Source: Aurantibacter crassamenti (lineage in GTDB: Bacteria; Bacteroidota; Bacteroidia; Flavobacteriales; Flavobacteriaceae). Taken from it: DNA of 64,000 nucleotides. Position 1 is the stretch's first letter. Every line of letters begins with the position of its first letter. Position numbers and translations under genes: made by a program. Below are positions 43,683-52,390 of this stretch, piece after piece. Below the pieces are notes generated by a model. That model was given only the letters and a program-made list of their open reading frames with translations, did not search any database and was not told the DNA's origin. The stretch lies in the NCBI RefSeq assembly GCF_016811105.1, contig NZ_JAFBGM010000001.1:186001-250000 (forward strand). Reading direction: 5' to 3'.

Positions 43683-45809
43683 TTAATAGAAAACGGCTCT
43701 ATTGTCTTCTATTTCAGCTCCTTCTTTTAATGCGTTATACACAGCAGTATTAACCTTAGTAGCTGTAGCCGATTTCAAATTATTAGCATACGTACTATAA
43801 TTATCTAACTTGGCCGCTTCTTGCTTTTTAGTCAATGACACCATGAATATCCCGGTTTGACCTTCAATTAAATTAGAAGTTTCACCCTCATTCATTGCGT
43901 AAGCCGTACCCACAACTAGCGGTTCACTACCAGCACCTGATATTGTAGGCGACTTAACGGTTACAGCTGTTGCAGTAGATGCAGAAACATTATTATCTTT
44001 TGCAAAATCTTCAATAGATTTTCCTTTGTTTGCTCCAATAATTTGAGCTGCTTTTCTTTCTTTTCTAATTTTAGGTAACACTATAGCCGATGCATCTTCA
44101 ACAGACATTAGTCCTTTAGCATATTTTGCAGTCAATTGTGCAATTGCATAACCGTTATCAACATCAAACCTTTTTATTTCTCCCAATTCAGTTTCTTCGT
44201 TAAAAGCCCACTGCACCATAGCACGTTGCGTTGAAAGACCTGGTAGGTTTTCATCCATAGCTTTTATTTTGTTCACTGGTCTAACCACAAATTCTTTTTC
44301 TTTAGCCAAATCTGAAAATGCTTTATCTGAACTTTTTGCATCACTTTCAAACTGAGTAGCATCAGTAAACAATTTATTTAATGTTGCTTCAGAAGCTTCT
44401 ATCTCACGAACCAAAGTTGCAATTTGCACAACATCCTCTTTATCATCAACCTTAATGATATGATAACCAAAATCAGTTTCAACCAAACCAATAGTACCCA
44501 CTGAATTTCCAAAAGCAAAATCATTAAACTTTGGTACCATTGTACCTTCTTGAAAATAACCTAAATCACCACCATTTGCAGCTGATGGCCCGTCAGAATT
44601 GTCACGAGCTAACTCTACAAAAACAACATCTTTTTTCTTAGCTTCTTTTAACAATCTTTTTGCTTCAACTTCAGCCTCTTCTTTTGTTCTTGTCACTTCA
44701 GGATTCGCTCGTTGCGCACCTTCATATGCAATTAAAATGTGGCTAGCCTTTACCGATCCGTTTGCTTTTCTACCCATCATTCTAGATATTTTAAAAGCAG
44801 CTCCATCTCTATATGGACCAAAAGATTCACCAACTTTAAGAGTCATTAGCGTATCTGCAAATTTTGCTGGCAATGTTTTCTTAGCTTTATATATAGTATC
44901 AAATTTCACATCTGAATGACGATCTAAGAAATCAGTCATATCTGTAGTGGTAAGAAAGCCTTCAATGGTATCTGTTTTATCAGTCTGCTGATTATACTCC
45001 ACAGTTTTATTCAATAGGCTATTTACAGCATCTTCTACAGTTTTTTCATCTTGTGCAGATGGCTTTTCTTCGAAATACACAAATTGAATATCTCTAGCTG
45101 GCTCTTGCTGAAACTCATCTTTATGTGCACTGATGTAGCTTGCTATTTCATTTTTAGTAACATTAATAGTACTATCAGCAATTGAAGTATAAGGTACACG
45201 TACATATTTAAGGTCTAATTTTTCATTAGCCAATTTATAATCTAATTCACCTTCTTTTAATGAAGCACCTACTCCGGCTTTTATTAAATTAAAATACGTC
45301 TGCTCTTTTGCACTTTGAATGATTGATGCCTCATCTTGTAACCAAAGATTATACTGATCTGGGCTATTTGTTTTTAAATCAACAATAAACTGTTTGAATT
45401 TGAATTCGTCAAAAACACCACTTTCATTTAAAAACTGAGGATTCTGTGAATACCCCGGGTTTGTTTTGATGTAATTCATTATTTGATCCTTCTCAATATT
45501 TACACCAAGATTCTCAAATTGCTCACCTAAAATTGAACCACGTACTTCTTGATCCCAAACCTGATTCACAACTTGCATTGTAGAAGAGTTTGGACCCATT
45601 CTACGACTTAAACTTTCTACTTTTTGACGAAATGCATCAACTGGCACTTCATTATCATTTACTTCGCCAATAGCGGAACCTACTTTTGCACCACCACTTC
45701 CTAAATTTCCGCTACTAAAAATTCCAGAAATTACGAATGCGAACAAGGCCAAACCGATAATTAAAATTAACACGGTTGTTTGTTTTCTAATATTGCCTAA
45801 AATTGCCAT
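43683..45809 (-). CDS. PpiD/SurA-type periplasmic peptidyl-prolyl isomerase
   Basis: This 708-residue protein is anchored by one N-terminal helix (VLILIIGLALFAFVISGIF). A SurA-N/PpiD-like chaperone domain occupies about 40-240, and a parvulin domain about 345-450 (SVKASHILIAYEGAQ, FVELARDNSDGPSAANGGDLGYF, MVPKFNDFAFG, VETDFGYHIIKVDD). A second PPIase-like, probably inactive region and a helical C-terminus follow. It assists folding of exported and outer-membrane proteins at the periplasmic face of the inner membrane. It is 138 bp downstream of the CNNM gene on the same strand and may belong to the lptC unit. Confidence 0.92.
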   Translation of the reverse strand: MAILGNIRKQTTVLILIIGLALFAFVISGIFSSGNLGSGGAKVGSAIGEVNDNEVPVDAFRQKVESLSRRMGPNSSTMQVVNQVWDQEVRGSILGEQFENLGVNIEKDQIMNYIKTNPGYSQNPQFLNESGVFDEFKFKQFIVDLKTNSPDQYNLWLQDEASIIQSAKEQTYFNLIKAGVGASLKEGELDYKLANEKLDLKYVRVPYTSIADSTINVTKNEIASYISAHKDEFQQEPARDIQFVYFEEKPSAQDEKTVEDAVNSLLNKTVEYNQQTDKTDTIEGFLTTTDMTDFLDRHSDVKFDTIYKAKKTLPAKFADTLMTLKVGESFGPYRDGAAFKISRMMGRKANGSVKASHILIAYEGAQRANPEVTRTKEEAEVEAKRLLKEAKKKDVVFVELARDNSDGPSAANGGDLGYFQEGTMVPKFNDFAFGNSVGTIGLVETDFGYHIIKVDDKEDVVQIATLVREIEASEATLNKLFTDATQFESDAKSSDKAFSDLAKEKEFVVRPVNKIKAMDENLPGLSTQRAMVQWAFNEETELGEIKRFDVDNGYAIAQLTAKYAKGLMSVEDASAIVLPKIRKERKAAQIIGANKGKSIEDFAKDNNVSASTATAVTVKSPTISGAGSEPLVVGTAYAMNEGETSNLIEGQTGIFMVSLTKKQEAAKLDNYSTYANNLKSATATKVNTAVYNALKEGAEIEDNRAVFY

Positions 45810-45947
45810 CTTCTTGTATTATTTTAAATCAGTTGGCGAAATTAGTGTTTTCCTGTTAATTATTAAAGGAAATTATTGAAACTACGGCAATTGTAATTCC
45901 AGTTAAATGACTAGAAAATAAGCACTTTGTAGAAATCTAGTGTAGAT

Positions 45948-47234
45948 CTATGATGCTTTATCTAATATTTGAAGGCTAACTAAGTCTATTTTATTGCTTG
46001 ATACTTCTAAAATTGTGAATAAAAAATTCTCAACTTGTATCTCTGTATTCTGCTCTGGTATTTCACCTGTACTATGTACAATAAGGCCTGCTAAGGTTTC
46101 ATACTCATCACTTTTAGGCAACTCAACTTTGTATATTTCATTGATATAGTCAACCTCTAATCGCGCTGAAAACTTAAAATTAGTTTCGTCTATCTGCTCT
46201 TCTAAAAAAGTTATTGTATCATGTTCATCTTCAATCTCACCAAAGAGCTCTTCTACAATGTCTTCTACCGTCATAATACCAGAAGTACCACCATATTCAT
46301 CAAGCACCACTGCAATGCTCTTACGTTTCTTAGTTAAGACATTTAATATATCATGAATGAGCATTGTTTCTGGCACCAATTCTATTGGCAACAAAATACT
46401 TTTTATCGTTTTTGGCTTCTTAAAAAGCTCAAAAGAATGTACATACCCTATAATATTGTCAATAGTATCCTTAAAAACTAAAATTTTAGAATAACCGGTT
46501 TCACTAAACAATTTGGTTAAATTCTTAGGAGTTTCATGCAATTCAACTGCCATAACCTCAGTTCTAGGCACCATCACCTCACGCGCTTTCACTTTTGAAA
46601 ATTGTAGCGCATTTTGAAAAATTTGAATTTCCGAATCAACATCATCTTCTTCTTCAACAGTTTCCATTTGCTCAGTAATATAATCACCAAGTTCTATTTT
46701 ACTAAAGGCAAGTTCAACTTCATCACCATCTGTTTTTAAAAAAGTTCTTAGAATAAAGTCAGAAACCCAAATCACAAAATCTGATATTAATGAAAATAGC
46801 AAATAAAATAAATAGGCTGGTATAGCTAGTATTTTCAATAATGAGTTTGAATATATCTGAAATATTACCTTCGGAAGAAATTCTGCTGTCAGAAGAATAA
46901 CTAAGGTTGATATAATAGTTTGTGTGAGTAAACTAAAATCTGTAAATAAAAGATTCAATACATTGTTTGATGACATATTGAAACTGGCAAACCATTTCAT
47001 TAATAAGTCACCCATAAAAAAACCATAGATAACAAGTGCAATATTGTTACCAATCAACATTGTAGCAATATACTTTGAAGGTTTTTTAGTCAGTCTAGTT
47101 AAGACTTTTGCAAGAAAACCGTCTTGCTTTTTTTCAATTTCAATATGAATTTTATTTGCCGAAATAAAGGCAATTTCCATTCCTGAAAAGAAAGCAGAGA
47201 ATAACAAAGAGGCAATGATGATGGTGATTTCCAC
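45948..47234 (-). CDS. CNNM/CorC-type (hemolysin family) membrane protein
   Basis: This 428-residue protein has a DUF21 transmembrane domain (about 1-185, with FSAFFSGMEIAFISANKIHIE), a CBS pair (about 205-330; VKAREVMVPRTEVMAVEL and SIAVVLDEYGGTSGIMTVEDIVEELFGEI) and a CorC/HlyC domain at the C-terminus (about 345-428). Proteins of this type handle Mg2+ or related divalent ions at the inner membrane; the hemolysin name is historical. It overlaps the upstream small membrane gene by 1 bp and belongs to a minus-strand unit with lptC. Confidence 0.93.
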   Translation of the reverse strand: MEITIIIASLLFSAFFSGMEIAFISANKIHIEIEKKQDGFLAKVLTRLTKKPSKYIATMLIGNNIALVIYGFFMGDLLMKWFASFNMSSNNVLNLLFTDFSLLTQTIISTLVILLTAEFLPKVIFQIYSNSLLKILAIPAYLFYLLFSLISDFVIWVSDFILRTFLKTDGDEVELAFSKIELGDYITEQMETVEEEDDVDSEIQIFQNALQFSKVKAREVMVPRTEVMAVELHETPKNLTKLFSETGYSKILVFKDTIDNIIGYVHSFELFKKPKTIKSILLPIELVPETMLIHDILNVLTKKRKSIAVVLDEYGGTSGIMTVEDIVEELFGEIEDEHDTITFLEEQIDETNFKFSARLEVDYINEIYKVELPKSDEYETLAGLIVHSTGEIPEQNTEIQVENFLFTILEVSSNKIDLVSLQILDKAS

Positions 47235-47443
47235 TAGTTACCTTGATTATTATTTTGTTGGTGTTGTTCAAATTTTCTTCGATAGTTTCTTCTAAACAGA
47301 AACATACCAATAGATACTATTGCAAAAAAAATAAAGAGGTAGGCATTGTTACGGTCCGTATTCCAATCAGTGTATATTCTGTATAAAGAAAAGAATGCAA
47401 CACCTATGTACAAATACTCTGTATACTTCAAAATTTTAATCAT
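47234..47443 (-). CDS. small membrane protein, 69 aa
   Basis: There is no recognised family. Two hydrophobic helices (YLYIGVAFFSLYRIY and AYLFIFFAIVSIGMFLF) are followed by a basic and Gln/Asn-rich tail (RRNYRRKFEQHQQNNNQGN). It overlaps lptC by 4 bp and the CNNM gene by 1 bp, so it is translationally coupled to both. It is probably a genuine inner-membrane protein of this cluster. Confidence 0.8.
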   Translation of the reverse strand: MIKILKYTEYLYIGVAFFSLYRIYTDWNTDRNNAYLFIFFAIVSIGMFLFRRNYRRKFEQHQQNNNQGN

Positions 47444-48045
47444 TTATCTTCTTCTTTAATTAACATAAAACCATAGGTTTTATGAGCATTCAATAAACTC
47501 AAATCTTTGTTAAAATCCATTCCTTCGCCATCCATTATTGTTCCGTCTTCGGGGTTGGTATAAGTAAACTTTTCTTGGGTAAATATCCAATCATTATTTT
47601 GATCCCAATACAATTGTGGTGCTTCTAGTTTTTTTCCGTCATAACTTTCTATAACCACATTTCCTTGCAAATCTATCAATTTTGTAATATCATAAACAAT
47701 TCCGTAGTCGGCTGTCACCACACTTTTATTCCCATCCTTATCAAAATAATCAACTTGTAGTCCTTTAGGAAATTTACGATGTGCAAAATTTAAATTCGTA
47801 AAAGCCACACAAATTGGACTAGTTAAGACAACATTTACATGAGCAGAGTCAATTTCTTCATTTCTTAATTCTTCTTCTAAAGTAGAATATTTCATTACAA
47901 AATTTTCAGCGATACCTTCAGGAAACAATAGAGGTGCCGCTTCTTCACCTACTCGCTTATAACCATCATTACAAGCAAAAAAAAACATTGCCACAATACA
48001 GATTGTGGCAATGTTTTTATAATAGTAAGTTGAAAATTTTTTCAT
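47440..48045 (-). CDS. lptC: LPS export periplasmic protein LptC
   Basis: This 201-residue protein has an N-terminal helix with a lipobox-like end (IVAMFFFACNDG) and a single LptC-type beta-jellyroll (about 50-195). The jellyroll shows repeated short strands such as LQVDYFDKDGNKSVVTADYG, LIDLQGNVVIES and WIFTQEKFTYTNPEDG. LptC receives lipopolysaccharide from LptBFG and passes it to LptA. Bacteroidota versions are often lipoproteins, as here. It lies 2 bp downstream of the TPR gene and overlaps the next gene by 4 bp. Confidence 0.88.
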   Translation of the reverse strand: MKKFSTYYYKNIATICIVAMFFFACNDGYKRVGEEAAPLLFPEGIAENFVMKYSTLEEELRNEEIDSAHVNVVLTSPICVAFTNLNFAHRKFPKGLQVDYFDKDGNKSVVTADYGIVYDITKLIDLQGNVVIESYDGKKLEAPQLYWDQNNDWIFTQEKFTYTNPEDGTIMDGEGMDFNKDLSLLNAHKTYGFMLIKEEDK

Positions 48046-48047
48046 TC

Positions 48048-49421
48048 TTATATACTCGGTACTTTAACGCTACCACCAACCCAACAGCTGAATGTTATTG
48101 TCTGACCTGCTTTACCAGAGGTAAAGATATCTTGTTTAGACGGTGCTCTCTCTGAATAGCTCAAAGCCGATTTATTTGCTGTACCACTTATTGATGGATC
48201 AACTCTACCCGCTTTTCTAGCTAAGTCAGCTGCTTTCCAATAGATTGCTCTTTTTGAGAAAGTATCTGTACCACAATCATTTGCACTTGACGCATAAAGA
48301 TTAGCGATAAGTAAATAAGCACGACCATTTGCTGAATTAGCGTCAATAGCTTTTTGCGCATATTTTCTAGCAGTAGACTTACTTCCTTTTCTCTTATTAA
48401 TTACAGCAACCTTATAGGCAATTTTAGATTTTTTAAGATTATCTGTTTCTAAGCTCAATGCTTTGTCAAAATCAGCTAAAGCACCTGAAGAATCACCATT
48501 TTTCATTTTAAGCGTACCACCATACACATATGCATCAGCAGAAGGATCTAACGATAATTGTGCTTCAAATAATTTTTGGAACATTGGGTCGTCTGTACAT
48601 TCTTTATTAAACATAAGACCAACAGCTCTTTTTACCCATTCTACATTTCCTTTATTTTCTTCAAAAGTTCTCTGATATAAAGGAATCAAGTTTTCACAAT
48701 CAGCTAAGGGTCCTAATTTAGAATCAATACTACCGGCAATTTTTCCAAAAGATTCTGAATTAGTTCTATCAGCCTTTAATATTTTCTTTTCCTTTGAAGT
48801 TAACGATCCGTCTTCTTCTTTTGGTAATAATTTAGCTATTCTATTTGTACGTACAGTAACCTCTTCTTCTACCTTTGCAGTAACATCATCATATACATTA
48901 AAAACTTCTTGAAGATCTTTTTTACCCGCCTTATGTAGGTCAACTAAACTAGAAAAATATAAGTACAATGCTTTAGGATTTTTAAAGTTAGCACGATCTT
49001 CTTTCATCGCCTTTCCTAAACCTTCATAGATTTCAGCATCATCAGCCATTTTATTATCATACTTTAATAAAGTCTTATCAATAATAACGCTAGCTACACT
49101 TGCCTTTTTTGGGAAATATTTCAAACTATTATCCCAAAGTAACATTATATCATTGATAAAGCCATCTTTATCAGCACCTGAAGATTTTTCAATTTTATCT
49201 TTTAGTATACGCTCGCCATAAGCAAAATTAGCCCAGTTAATATCAGGGCAATTGTCATAAACCATTTTCCAAGGAGCATATGCTGCATCATAGTTTTTAA
49301 CTTTTGCATGTTCAACATATATAGATAAGTTGGTCATACATTCTTGATTTTGGGCCTGAGCATTTGCTGCCGTAGAAAGCCCTAAAAAGAGTAATGCCGT
49401 GAAGTAAAATTTCGTTTTCAT
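48048..49421 (-). CDS. exported tetratricopeptide-repeat protein
   Basis: This 457-residue protein has a signal peptide (ALLFLGLSTAANAQAQ). Helical repeat units occur at about 25-70 and again at 290-400 (AYVYGGTLKMKNGDSSGALAD, FDKALSLETDN, KARKYAQ-type segments, ANGRAYLLIANLYA). It would be a periplasmic scaffold. The partner is unknown. Conserved linkage with lptC and an outer-membrane barrel protein in related bacteria is my recollection and suggests an envelope role. It is 2 bp upstream of lptC. Confidence 0.88.
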   Translation of the reverse strand: MKTKFYFTALLFLGLSTAANAQAQNQECMTNLSIYVEHAKVKNYDAAYAPWKMVYDNCPDINWANFAYGERILKDKIEKSSGADKDGFINDIMLLWDNSLKYFPKKASVASVIIDKTLLKYDNKMADDAEIYEGLGKAMKEDRANFKNPKALYLYFSSLVDLHKAGKKDLQEVFNVYDDVTAKVEEEVTVRTNRIAKLLPKEEDGSLTSKEKKILKADRTNSESFGKIAGSIDSKLGPLADCENLIPLYQRTFEENKGNVEWVKRAVGLMFNKECTDDPMFQKLFEAQLSLDPSADAYVYGGTLKMKNGDSSGALADFDKALSLETDNLKKSKIAYKVAVINKRKGSKSTARKYAQKAIDANSANGRAYLLIANLYASSANDCGTDTFSKRAIYWKAADLARKAGRVDPSISGTANKSALSYSERAPSKQDIFTSGKAGQTITFSCWVGGSVKVPSI

Positions 49422-49598
49422 AGTTTTTGATTATTTACAGGGGGTTAAAATACTATTTTTTTTCAAAACCACTATTGTGTTATCTTCAAATTACAGTAAA
49501 TGTTATTTGAACTCACATCAAAAGTAAAATTCTTTAAATTTTTATCTTAAAATCATTAATTAACCATTCAAAAATATACTATATACTAACAGTATGGC

Positions 49599-50879
49599 TT
49601 AATCAATTTTTCTTTTTCGGAACCATAAATCGTTTAGAGATAGTCCCACATTTAATTTAAAATAACTTTCTTCAATTAAATCTGCTGCTGTAGTACCTCT
49701 TCTACCAACCTCAAAACCAAGGTTCAAATTAGAAAAACTTCTACCCAGCGGCAAACCAAATCCAAAAGTTATGCCAAAGTTGTTTATATCCTTATTATTA
49801 ACAACCATCCCTGTTTTATCAAAACGCAAACCAGCCCTGTAAGTCACTCTTTTCCAGTAACTTGTAAATGGACCAGAATCAGGAATATAGAATCCACCTA
49901 TAGCCATAGAACTCGCATCATTATAAACTAAATTATCAATGGCTAAAAAGTCATTTGAAAAATCACTCATTTTCTGAAAACTGTACTCAGCCCCTAAAAA
50001 CCATTCTGTTTTTTTACCATAACCAATACCTAGCGTAGTTTTTGTAGGAATCTTCAAGTCAGTGTTTTTAAGTACTTGTGCATCTAAATCAACCTCATAG
50101 GTTTCAACATCACTACCCGTAGTTAAAGAAAAAGAACCAACTTCTTGTGTGTTTTCTGAAGTAAGATTTGCTTGTGTATTTATACGTAAAGAAGCAAATA
50201 ACGTATGCTTATTCTCAAAAGTAGGCGAATAATTCAATGCATAATTAAAGTCAAAACCGTTTACTCTTGATGTTCTATTGTCTTGTACACCTAACTGTAC
50301 ATCTTTTGTGCTTTGTATTCTAGTACTCTCTAAAGTACCAAAATTTAGGTTTGCAGTAACCCCAACACTTAAATCTTTAGCAAATTCCCAACCAATTGAA
50401 AAATACGCCTTATTTAAACCACCACTACCTGTATATTGATTTGTAACTGTTGAATCTGCAGTAACTGAAAGTAAATTGTAACCTACAGATGAAACCGGCA
50501 TAATACCAAAACCAACTCCAAGTCCTTTTTTTAGACTGAAGCCAATTGCCAAATAATCTAAATTTGTTACTTGATTACTTTCTTGTGCTGTAAAACTTTT
50601 TAGTTGTAACTGTTTATACGACATACCTGCGGTATAGGTAGTCATACCAAAGTCATCACCCACCTGAACCCCTAATTGACTGTAGGCTGCTGGGTTTTGA
50701 AGGTTTACATGAATACTATCAGTATACATACCAATACTACCCATCATTTGGTTCTCATAGGTACTTTGCGAACGCAAATCACCAATTCCGAAGTAAGAGT
50801 AAGGAGAAACTGAACCATCTTGCGCAAAGACCCCTGTAGCGGCGATAAGCGCTATAACAATACCAATTTTTTTAATCAT
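49599..50879 (-). CDS. outer-membrane beta-barrel protein
   Basis: This 426-residue protein has a signal peptide (IGIVIALIAATGVFAQ). It consists of repeated amphipathic strands with aromatic ends and Gly turns, for example SPYSYFGIGDLRSQSTYENQ, GLGVGFGIMPVSSVGYNLL, KLNVGLSLNDLWFRKRKID. The start resembles the FadL/OmpP1-like barrel proteins of Flavobacteria; the cargo is unknown. It starts exactly where coaX stops and is followed by a 177-bp gap before the TPR gene, so it may end one transcript. Confidence 0.82.
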   Translation of the reverse strand: MIKKIGIVIALIAATGVFAQDGSVSPYSYFGIGDLRSQSTYENQMMGSIGMYTDSIHVNLQNPAAYSQLGVQVGDDFGMTTYTAGMSYKQLQLKSFTAQESNQVTNLDYLAIGFSLKKGLGVGFGIMPVSSVGYNLLSVTADSTVTNQYTGSGGLNKAYFSIGWEFAKDLSVGVTANLNFGTLESTRIQSTKDVQLGVQDNRTSRVNGFDFNYALNYSPTFENKHTLFASLRINTQANLTSENTQEVGSFSLTTGSDVETYEVDLDAQVLKNTDLKIPTKTTLGIGYGKKTEWFLGAEYSFQKMSDFSNDFLAIDNLVYNDASSMAIGGFYIPDSGPFTSYWKRVTYRAGLRFDKTGMVVNNKDINNFGITFGFGLPLGRSFSNLNLGFEVGRRGTTAADLIEESYFKLNVGLSLNDLWFRKRKID

Positions 50880-51608
50880 TTAATGCTTATTGTATTCCAA
50901 CAGATAATTCAATCCTTCTAGTAGAAAATTTGGATTCGCAAATATGGGATTTTTTAACCGTTTAGACAAAAAATCAGCATCACCGCCTGTTAAAATAACT
51001 GTTAAATCTCTGAAGCGCAATTTATACTGATCAATTACACCATCAATTTCAGCACACATTCCGTTAAAAACTCCGCTATGTATACTGGTTTCAGTTGAAT
51101 TTCCAATAAAATCTAGAACATCAGATTTTTCTAATAGTGGTAATTTTGCCGTTTGCTCATGTAAAGCCCGGTATCTCATATTTAATCCTGGTGATATTGC
51201 ACCACCCAAATATTCACCATAATCATTAACCATATCATAGGTTAGGCATGTACCTGCGTCTAACACCAAAGTATTACCTCTTGGGTTATGATAAAATGCA
51301 GCGGTTGCCAGTGCAATTCGGTCAACACCTAAAGTACTGGCTGTAGCATATGAATTTTTATATGGAGTACTGGTATTTTGCGTTAATTGCATCACATTGC
51401 AAAATACAGACAACACTGCAAGTGTTTTAGGATCGAGGTTTCGAACAGAGGCTACCATGCCCCATTTAACTTTCGAATAGACGTCACAAATCTCTTTTAA
51501 ACGCAAAGGCAAGCCTTTTTCATCTATTATTTCTTGAAAAATCAACTGTTTTTTATCAAAAACAGCAACTTTAATCAACGTGTTTCCGGCATCTATAACT
51601 AGGTTCAT
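50880..51608 (-). CDS. coaX: type III pantothenate kinase
   Basis: This 242-residue cytosolic enzyme performs the first step of coenzyme A synthesis: pantothenate plus ATP gives 4'-phosphopantothenate. The start is ATG 51608, giving MNLVIDAGNTLIKVAVF with the phosphate-binding DAGNT at the N-terminus; the in-frame start at 51635 adds only a non-conserved lead. Other motifs are STLGVDRIALATAA, GNTLVLDAGTCLTYDMV, GGAISPGLNMRYRAL and VILTGGDADFLS. It directly abuts the outer-membrane protein gene. Confidence 0.95.
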   Translation of the reverse strand: MNLVIDAGNTLIKVAVFDKKQLIFQEIIDEKGLPLRLKEICDVYSKVKWGMVASVRNLDPKTLAVLSVFCNVMQLTQNTSTPYKNSYATASTLGVDRIALATAAFYHNPRGNTLVLDAGTCLTYDMVNDYGEYLGGAISPGLNMRYRALHEQTAKLPLLEKSDVLDFIGNSTETSIHSGVFNGMCAEIDGVIDQYKLRFRDLTVILTGGDADFLSKRLKNPIFANPNFLLEGLNYLLEYNKH

Positions 51609-51662
51609 ACAGCAAAGATCAAAAAATGTATACAAATGAATGCCTTTTTTTCGTCTTTTTTG

Positions 51663-51693
51663 TTTGTAGTTCCTTTTTTTGAAATTATATTTG
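51663..51693 (+). promoter_or_regulatory. canonical -33/-7 promoter of tRNA-Phe
   Basis: TTTG (51663-51666), a 19-base spacer, then TATATTTG (51686-51693) match the Bacteroidota consensus exactly. The start site should fall near 51700, about 14 bases before the mature tRNA. This is the cleanest promoter in the window. Confidence 0.8.
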
Positions 51694-51713
51694 CCACCGC
51701 TTTAAGAAAGCAT

Positions 51714-51786
51714 GGTGCCTTAGCTCAGTTGGTAGAGCAATGGACTGAAAATCCATGTGTCCCTGGTTCGATTCCTGGAGGCACCA
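51714..51786 (+). tRNA. tRNA-Phe (anticodon GAA)
   Basis: The cloverleaf folds fully: acceptor GGTGCCT/AGGCACC, D-arm GCTC...GAGC, anticodon stem ATGGA/TCCAT with loop CTGAAAA (anticodon GAA), and T-arm CCTGG-TTCGATT-CCTGG (the T-stem ends with one shared C). The length is 73 nt with discriminator A. The 3' CCA is not encoded (ACAA follows), so it is added after transcription. A terminator follows within 5 bases. Part of its 3' half is repeated at 52109-52145. Confidence 0.97.
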
Positions 51787-52030
51787 CAACAAATCCTCAC
51801 TTTTAGTGGGGATTTTTTGTTTTACATATGCATTATTTATACATATTACATAGCAAGTCGATAGACAAATACTACACGGGAGAGTCGGTAAAGCCAGAAG
51901 AAAGATTAGTACTTCATAACCAACATCATTTTAAATCTGGTTTTACTAAAGCTGCATCTGATTGGGAAATTGTTCTAAACACAAATGCAACACCAAAGAA
52001 GATGCCTTATTCCTAGAAAAATTCATTAAA
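51775..52030 (+). repeat. direct repeat unit 1 (tRNA 3' end, terminator, GIY-YIG 5' part)
   Basis: This segment is repeated at 52134-52390, shifted by exactly 359 bases from the acceptor end through most of the nuclease gene. It starts inside the tRNA T-stem (CTGGAGGCACCAC). The copies differ by a handful of substitutions and one deleted A. After about 52030 the two copies diverge completely, so the duplicated block ends inside the nuclease gene. Confidence 0.9.
51791..51819 (+). terminator. tRNA-Phe terminator
   Basis: AAATCCTCACT pairs with AGTGGGGATTT (one wobble pair) around a TTT loop and is followed by a T-run. It lies 5 bases after the tRNA and 9 bases before the first nuclease ORF, so that ORF would need read-through or its own promoter. 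Confidence 0.85.
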
Positions 52031-52108
52031 CGAATGAAGAGCAAAAAATTTATTATAAAGATTATTGAAAACCCAGAAGTTTTATTTGATATTCTAAATA
52101 AAAAATAA
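51828..52108 (+). pseudogene. GIY-YIG nuclease gene, copy 1, frameshifted
   Basis: The first 50 codons (MHYLYILHSKSIDKYYTGES, KPEERL, LHNQHHFKSGFTKAASDWEI) match copy 2 nearly base for base. One A is then missing compared with copy 2 (CTAAACAC against CTAAAACAC), shifting the frame to a stop at 52016. Restoring that base gives a full-length product that continues DALFLEKFIKRMKSKKFI and ends at TAA 52106-52108. That restored C-terminus is the usual one for small GIY-YIG proteins and differs from copy 2. The gene looks recently inactivated. Confidence 0.85.
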
Positions 52109-52145
52109 CCCTGGTTCCCCCGATGCTTCGGGGCTGGAGGCACCA
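52109..52145 (+). repeat. tRNA-Phe 3' fragment with an inserted hairpin
   Basis: CCCTGGTTC matches the 5' T-arm of tRNA-Phe and CTGGAGGCACCA (52134-52145) matches its 3' T-stem and acceptor. In between, the loop and first stem base are replaced by CCCCGATGCTTCGGGG (about 52118-52133), a 6-bp hairpin (CCCCGA/TCGGGG) with a TGCT loop. The fragment has no D- or anticodon arm and cannot be a tRNA. It marks the upstream border of the second repeat unit. Confidence 0.85.
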
Positions 52146-52390
52146 CAACAAATCCTCACTTTTAGTGGGGATTTTTTGTTTTACATATGCATTATTTATA
52201 CATATTACATAGTAAGTCAATAGACAAATACTACACGGGAGAGTCTGTAAAGCCAGAAGAAAGATTAGCACTTCATAACCAACATCATTTTAAATCTGGT
52301 TTTACAAAAGCTGCATCTGATTGGGAAATTGTTCTAAAACACAAATGCAACACCAAAGAAGATGCCCAATTTCTAGAAAAAATCATCAAT
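52134..52390 (+). repeat. direct repeat unit 2 (tRNA 3' end, terminator, GIY-YIG 5' part)
   Basis: This is the second copy of the block at 51775-52030, offset by 359 bases. It contains the same acceptor end, the same terminator and the start of the intact nuclease gene. Confidence 0.9.
52150..52178 (+). terminator. second copy of the tRNA-Phe terminator
   Basis: This is identical to the hairpin at 51791-51819 and lies 8 bases before the intact nuclease ORF. It no longer follows a functional tRNA and is carried by the repeat. Confidence 0.7.
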
